This document shows, one piece after another, positions 6,215 to 9,774 of a stretch of DNA of 9,774 nt. This stretch comes from Spirochaetaceae bacterium. Its GTDB lineage: Bacteria > Spirochaetota > Spirochaetia > SZUA-6 > RPPD01. The notes under the pieces are model-generated. The model saw nothing but the letters and a program-made list of their open reading frames with translations, was not told where the DNA came from and searched no databases. Numbering within the stretch: the stretch's first letter is position 1; every line of letters begins with the position of its first letter. The stretch covers positions 1 to 9,774 of the forward strand of contig RPPD01000040.1 of the NCBI GenBank assembly GCA_003818675.1, given 5' to 3'. Made by a program: the position numbers and the translations under genes.

Positions 6215-7150
6215 ATGACAAGATGCGTGTATTACCTTGACGCAAAGATGAACCTGGACCCTGAAAAAATATACACTATCGGCCGTGATCAGGAAAATTC
6301 AATCTGCCTCCCGGGACAGACAACTTCGCGCAAACACGCAAAAATATTTTTTCAGGACGGATGCTTTGTCATTGAGGACACGGAAAGCACCAACGGGACC
6401 TTTGTCAACAGCAAGCGCACAAAAAGCGAAATACTCCATGACGGGGACCATATAGGGATTGGTACATGCTACCTTGTTTACAAGGAGTTTGACTTGGACA
6501 AGCTCGAGGACGAGTTTGACCGCGAGCTCACGGATACTCTTTTGATTGAGCATCAAATGGCAGAGCTTCTGGAAAGCGTGGCTGACAGGGAAACACATGA
6601 CCAGCTTTTAAACCTCAAGCGGAGCATAAACCACGCAAAGGAAAAATTGCACTCGCTTGCCAACCGGGACAGACTCACCCGGTTGTATAACAGAAGGTAT
6701 TTTGACGAGGAATTGCAGAAGGAAATGGAGCGCGCCAGGCGCTATGGTTACATGCTGTCGCTTTTCATGATAGACATTGACCATTTCAAGCTTGTAAACG
6801 ACGAACATGGACACCTGGCTGGTGACAAGGCTCTCGCATCCGTCGCGGCCATAATAAGAAAACACACACGCGTGAATGACCTTGTCGCACGCTACGGCGG
6901 AGAGGAAATCGTCGTGGTCATTCCTGAAATGAAGTCTGACACATCAATCATGATCGCGGAAAAAATCCGCTTGATGGTGGAGGCCGAGACGCCCAAGACC
7001 GCGGGCATGCCCCTTACAGTCAGCATAGGCATAGCATTTTATATCAAGGACGATAAACCTGAGATGCTGGTTGGAGATGCTGACAAGGCGCTGTATGAGG
7101 CAAAGCGGCGCGGCAGGAATAGAGTACTTGTTTATAATGGCCGTGGGTAA
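6215..7150 (+). CDS. FHA-GGDEF diguanylate cyclase
   Basis: The 311-aa product joins an N-terminal FHA phosphothreonine-binding domain to a C-terminal GGDEF domain that would make c-di-GMP from two GTP. In the FHA part GR (23-24), SRKH (38-41) and NGTFVN (60-65) are the conserved phosphopeptide-contacting residues. A charged helical linker (about 92-150) follows. The GGDEF domain opens with DRLTRLYNRR (152-161), has the metal-binding MIDIDHFK (185-192), NDEHGHLAGD (195-204) and the active-site loop RYGGEEI (226-232). Glu in the third position is a permitted active variant; Ile in place of Phe is less usual. RVND (219-222) sits exactly five residues before GGEEI, the spacing of the inhibitory I-site RxxD. 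No transmembrane segment is seen, so it is probably cytosolic. A partner Ser/Thr kinase would be expected elsewhere in the genome; none is in this window. Confidence 0.95.
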   Translation: MTRCVYYLDAKMNLDPEKIYTIGRDQENSICLPGQTTSRKHAKIFFQDGCFVIEDTESTNGTFVNSKRTKSEILHDGDHIGIGTCYLVYKEFDLDKLEDEFDRELTDTLLIEHQMAELLESVADRETHDQLLNLKRSINHAKEKLHSLANRDRLTRLYNRRYFDEELQKEMERARRYGYMLSLFMIDIDHFKLVNDEHGHLAGDKALASVAAIIRKHTRVNDLVARYGGEEIVVVIPEMKSDTSIMIAEKIRLMVEAETPKTAGMPLTVSIGIAFYIKDDKPEMLVGDADKALYEAKRRGRNRVLVYNGRG

Positions 7151-7192
7151 AGAAAATCCATGTGTCTGTTCCGCAAAACTCCGGGGTATCCA

Positions 7193-8521
7193 TCAGGATC
7201 CATTAGGTCTGGTTTCTGTAAAAGCGCCGGCAGGCTTCTCCGCCACAAAATTATCACAGTCAACAAGCAGGCGGCCGTGCGAGAATACCTTTCTGACCTT
7301 TCCCTTAATCTTCATTCCCTCGTAGAGCGTGTACGGCGCTGCCGAGTGCTGGTTTGCATGCGTGATAGTCCAGCGCTCTTCCGGGTCAAAAACAACCAGG
7401 TCCGCGTCCGCGCCGTCTTGAAGCCGGCCTTTTTTGTCCAGGCCGAATATCATAGCAGGGTTTTCCGAACACATGCGTACAAGGTCCTGCGGCTTGATGC
7501 GTCCGCGGTTTACGCCCAGTTCCCACATCACCGGCAGGATGCTCTCGGTGCCGGGCGCTCCGTACGCTGCTTTCGCAAAATCATCCGTAGGTTTCTTGTC
7601 CTTTGGAGCATGGTCGCTTCCGATTGTGTCCATGATTCCCCCGGAAACCGCGGCCCAGATCGCCTCCTGGTCCTCTGAGGTTTTAACGGGCGGGCGCAGA
7701 CGGCCGAGCGGGCCGCGTGATTTCAACTCATCCCATGCAAAGGCGAGATAATGCGGACAGGTTTCGCTGAAGAAGCGGATTCCTTCCTTGTGGCCCATGA
7801 CCATGGCCTCCAGGGCTTTCTTTGAAGAAATATGCGGCAGGTATACCGTGCAGCCCGTTGTTTTGGCCGTGCAGAGCACGCGGAAGATCGCCTCCTTGTC
7901 CAGGATCGACGGGCTGGTCAGCAGGAAGTTCTCCGCCGTGACAGGCGCGTATTTTTCCTCAAGGAAATCGATGACGCAGCCGTTCTCGGCGTGGACGCAG
8001 GCAAGACCTTCGTTTGCGGCTATCAGGTCCATGGCCTTTGCGAGCGCATAGTCCCCGGTCATCCAGACCTGCTTCTGGTAGGCGGTGAACATCTTTATGG
8101 AGCGGAATCCCAGCCTTGCAAGCGCCGGGATCTCCGGGCCCTGGGTGAGGGTGTCAAAGAGAGAAGCGTGCAGGCCAAAGTCGATAAAAGAGGTTTGTTC
8201 TCCCTGCTCGCGAAGCTTTGACAGGACATCAACGGCTTTTTCACCAGGTTTCACTGAGGTGTAGTGGAGGATGGAAGTCACCCCGCCAAATGCTGCACTT
8301 TTTGAAATCCGGCCTATGTCATCCACGTAGGCCGGGTGCACATGCGGATCAACAAGCCCGGGAAGTACATAACATCCTGAGGCATCGACAGTCTCCTGTG
8401 CCTCAATCTCGGCCTTGCCGTCCAGTATTGTCATGGCTCCATTCTTGATGCCAATTGAAAATATTTTGGTTTTCTCCGGCCAGACCAGAATGCCGTTTTT
8501 GATCAGGATGTCATAAGTCAC
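7193..8521 (-). CDS. Cyclic amidohydrolase of the dihydropyrimidinase/hydantoinase group
   Basis: The 442-aa product hydrolyses a ring amide using a binuclear metal centre. Metal ligands are visible: DPHVHP (His60, His62), Lys143 in SIKMFTAYQ (the carbamylated lysine), His177 in VHAENG, His230 in LPHISSKK, and Asp303 in GSDHAPK. The KxFxAY pattern, with Tyr148 five residues after the lysine, and HAENG are characteristic of dihydropyrimidinases and D-hydantoinases. The Arg that follows HxH in classical dihydroorotases is missing (HVHPA), so a role as PyrC is less likely; allantoinase cannot be excluded. The chosen GTG (8521) has GGAGG (8533-8529) 7 nt upstream. An in-frame ATG at 8599 is rejected because it overlaps the preceding aminotransferase and lies before MTYDILIKNG, the usual N-terminal strand. 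It is second in the minus-strand operon, 58 nt after the aminotransferase stop. Confidence 0.92.
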   Translation of the reverse strand: MTYDILIKNGILVWPEKTKIFSIGIKNGAMTILDGKAEIEAQETVDASGCYVLPGLVDPHVHPAYVDDIGRISKSAAFGGVTSILHYTSVKPGEKAVDVLSKLREQGEQTSFIDFGLHASLFDTLTQGPEIPALARLGFRSIKMFTAYQKQVWMTGDYALAKAMDLIAANEGLACVHAENGCVIDFLEEKYAPVTAENFLLTSPSILDKEAIFRVLCTAKTTGCTVYLPHISSKKALEAMVMGHKEGIRFFSETCPHYLAFAWDELKSRGPLGRLRPPVKTSEDQEAIWAAVSGGIMDTIGSDHAPKDKKPTDDFAKAAYGAPGTESILPVMWELGVNRGRIKPQDLVRMCSENPAMIFGLDKKGRLQDGADADLVVFDPEERWTITHANQHSAAPYTLYEGMKIKGKVRKVFSHGRLLVDCDNFVAEKPAGAFTETRPNGS

Positions 8522-8528
8522 GGTATTT

Positions 8529-8566
8529 CCTCCGCCCCAGGGGAAGTATACCTGTACCCGGGCGGA
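8529..8566 (-). promoter_or_regulatory. Inverted repeat overlapping the Shine-Dalgarno of the amidohydrolase
   Basis: Read along the minus-strand mRNA, TCCGCCC (8566-8560) is followed after 22 nt by its perfect complement GGGCGGA (8537-8531), which shares GGA with the Shine-Dalgarno GGAGG (8533-8529) ahead of the GTG start. Inside the loop, GGG and CCC could extend the stem, and CCCCTGGGG (8543-8535) is a competing self-complementary segment. A folded form would partly hide the ribosome site. Confidence 0.4.
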
Positions 8567-8579
8567 AAATGCAACCGGA

Positions 8580-9774
8580 TCAGCGGCGGGTTCCGGCAAG
8601 TCCGTCCGCAGCCGCCCAGATCTCGGTAAACAGCGGCGCTATGTCTTCCTCGTCCACGCAGGACCAGGCCACGCGAAGAAATTCCTTTCCGATTGCCACT
8701 GTTCCGATACCCTTGTCATCAAGGAGCTTTCTGCGAAGCACCTGTGCATCAATTCCCGCTGTCCTCATGCAGAGGAAGTACCCGGAGTTGAAGCCCATGG
8801 GATAAAGAGCTTTATGCGGGTGAAGTGAAACAAACTCGCGGACAGCTTTATAACGGGAAGCCAGGTCAGAAAGTGCGTTCTCCTTTTCCTGCATGTATCC
8901 AGGCGAAGCCATGGCCTTTAGAAGAAGCTGCTGGCCTGCCATGGAGGCGCTTGAAACAGAGGCACGTATGGAAGCAAGCGCCTTGCCTGTAATCGCGTCA
9001 AGGTGCTTTTCTGTGAGTCCCTTGCCTGCAAAGGTGACAAAACCAACGCGCAGTCCCCAGGCAAAGTCCTCCTTGGTGGCTCCGTCAAGCTTTACTGCCA
9101 GCAGATTGGGATGAAGCTCTGCGCAAAGCGCGAATATGGATTCGTGGAATATTTCCTTTTCCCAGAAGAGCCCAAAGTATGCGTCATCGCAGAGTGCGAG
9201 CATCTTTTTCCCGGCTTCCGCGGCATCTCTTAGCACATGGCAGATTTCCCAAGCCTCATCCGCAAGCGGGGTGTAGCCCGTGGGATTGTGGGGAAAATTG
9301 AGGATACAGATTATTTTATCAGTGCGGCATGTTGAAATCGTATTTCGCAAACCATCGATGTTAAAACCGTTTTTACTATTATAGAAGGGATATTCGTCAT
9401 ATTCCGCTCCCCAACGCTCCTTGAATATAAGGCTGTAGTTCTCCCATGAGGGAGCCGGGATCACGACCGTTGTATTCTCGTCTGCAAAAAGATCAGAGAC
9501 AACGAAGATACCGTGAGAAATGCCGGCACTAACCAGCGGGAGGGAGAAGGAGATATTTTTTAGCCCTGGATTTTTTAAAATAAGCCCCTGTTTCCACTGT
9601 TCGCGAAGACTATCAAGGCCGCCTGTTGGGGCATAGTCCACGCTTTCTTTCTCGGTGAGACCTGATATAAGCCCTGACATGGCGGCAAGGCGGAGCGGTT
9701 TGTTCTTCTTCCGGGCGATTCCAGCGGTCACATTATACCGGGTGGCATTTTTTGCTGCCTCCTGCGCCTGAACA
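8580..9774 (-). CDS. PLP-dependent aminotransferase, class I/II (5' end beyond window)
   Basis: The frame is open from the right edge to the TGA at 8582-8580, giving 397 residues in the window. A GTG at 9731 is not the true start: it has no ribosome site, and the preceding in-frame codons (VQAQEAAKNATRYN) look like the conserved lead-in to ITxGIA-type N-termini of this family. Some 30-50 residues are probably missing. In-window residues: YAPTGG (48-53), substrate-proximal; FPHNPTGY (160-167) with the PLP-contacting Asn163; DDAYFGLFW (196-204) with the Asp and Tyr that hold the cofactor; LDGATKEDFAWGLRVGF (229-245) with the Schiff-base Lys234 and Arg242; and EFLRVAWS (364-371) with the carboxylate-binding Arg367. 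It transfers amino groups between an amino acid and a 2-oxoacid in the cytoplasm. The DGATKED and NFPxNPTGY signatures fit the aspartate/aromatic-type branch, but substrate cannot be set. It precedes the amidohydrolase in one operon. Confidence 0.93.
   Translation of the reverse strand, partial: VQAQEAAKNATRYNVTAGIARKKNKPLRLAAMSGLISGLTEKESVDYAPTGGLDSLREQWKQGLILKNPGLKNISFSLPLVSAGISHGIFVVSDLFADENTTVVIPAPSWENYSLIFKERWGAEYDEYPFYNSKNGFNIDGLRNTISTCRTDKIICILNFPHNPTGYTPLADEAWEICHVLRDAAEAGKKMLALCDDAYFGLFWEKEIFHESIFALCAELHPNLLAVKLDGATKEDFAWGLRVGFVTFAGKGLTEKHLDAITGKALASIRASVSSASMAGQQLLLKAMASPGYMQEKENALSDLASRYKAVREFVSLHPHKALYPMGFNSGYFLCMRTAGIDAQVLRRKLLDDKGIGTVAIGKEFLRVAWSCVDEEDIAPLFTEIWAAADGLAGTRR

Noticed and set aside
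7151..7192. Bidirectional terminator between the convergent operons
   Set aside because: The 42-nt gap shows no clear GC-rich stem and no T-run on either strand, so no terminator is claimed.
7160..7678. Plus-strand ORF of 172 codons after the diguanylate cyclase
   Set aside because: It is antisense to the amidohydrolase, whose metal-site motifs cover this stretch; the product is Arg/Val-rich without a domain.
8580..9731. GTG at 9731 as the true start of the aminotransferase
   Set aside because: No ribosome site at usable spacing; the upstream frame is open to the window edge and looks like conserved N-terminal sequence.
9747..9766. AGGAGG followed by an ATG on the minus strand near the right edge
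   Set aside because: The ATG is out of frame with the aminotransferase and reaches a stop after six codons; the AGGAGG is part of coding sequence.
1..9774. Defence island, phage, integron or CRISPR content
   Set aside because: All long frames resolve to metabolic, transport, envelope or signalling genes; no nuclease, integrase, reverse transcriptase or repeat array is seen.

Overview
This is a bacterial chromosomal segment with conventional genes, nearly all of which can be assigned to a family. Bacterial origin is supported by sigma70-type -35/-10 elements, Shine-Dalgarno sites, two lipoprotein signal peptides and a c-di-GMP enzyme. Base composition is moderate and looks even across the window. 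I see no transposase, integrase, tRNA, rRNA, CRISPR array or phage gene. The lineage cannot be fixed from the sequence. The lipoproteins fit a diderm, and the mix of an archaeal-type P-loop kinase family with an FHA-GGDEF protein suggests an environmental, probably uncultured, bacterium.

Layout. (1) Positions 1-267 form a probable divergent regulatory region. A likely minus-strand gene runs off the left edge, and a good plus-strand promoter (121-149) drives a leader of about 110 nt that contains a short ORF and a strong hairpin. (2) Positions 268-2216 carry two plus-strand genes 2 nt apart: a Gfo/Idh/MocA-type NAD(P)-dependent oxidoreductase and a lipoprotein with alpha/alpha-toroid-like character. 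(3) After an inverted repeat and a consensus-like promoter, 2303-7150 is a six-gene plus-strand operon. It encodes an ABC exporter ATPase and its ABC-2 permease, a small P-loop kinase of the UPF0200/CoaE-like group, a TPR lipoprotein, a dCMP deaminase and an FHA-GGDEF diguanylate cyclase. The first five genes are joined by stop/start overlaps or a 2-nt gap; only the last is separated, by 34 nt. (4) Positions 7193-9774 form a convergent minus-strand operon: a class I/II aminotransferase whose 5' end lies beyond the right edge, followed by a dihydropyrimidinase/hydantoinase-type cyclic amidohydrolase that starts at a GTG with a strong Shine-Dalgarno site.

How the genes may work together. The exporter pair is a self-contained transport unit. 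The small kinase and the dCMP deaminase could both act on (deoxy)nucleotides, but they sit beside an exporter, a TPR lipoprotein and a signalling enzyme, so the operon may simply be a housekeeping cluster. The minus-strand pair suggests catabolism or salvage of a cyclic ureide (dihydropyrimidine or hydantoin) or of an amino-acid derivative, with transamination. That link is inference.

I did not find convincing evidence of a new defence, mobile or secretion system. The most unusual signals are small regulatory ones: the leader hairpin at 197-216, a promoter that would give a nearly leaderless mRNA for the ABC operon, and an inverted repeat that could mask the ribosome binding site of the amidohydrolase. 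Some residue substitutions in otherwise standard enzymes also deserve a check.
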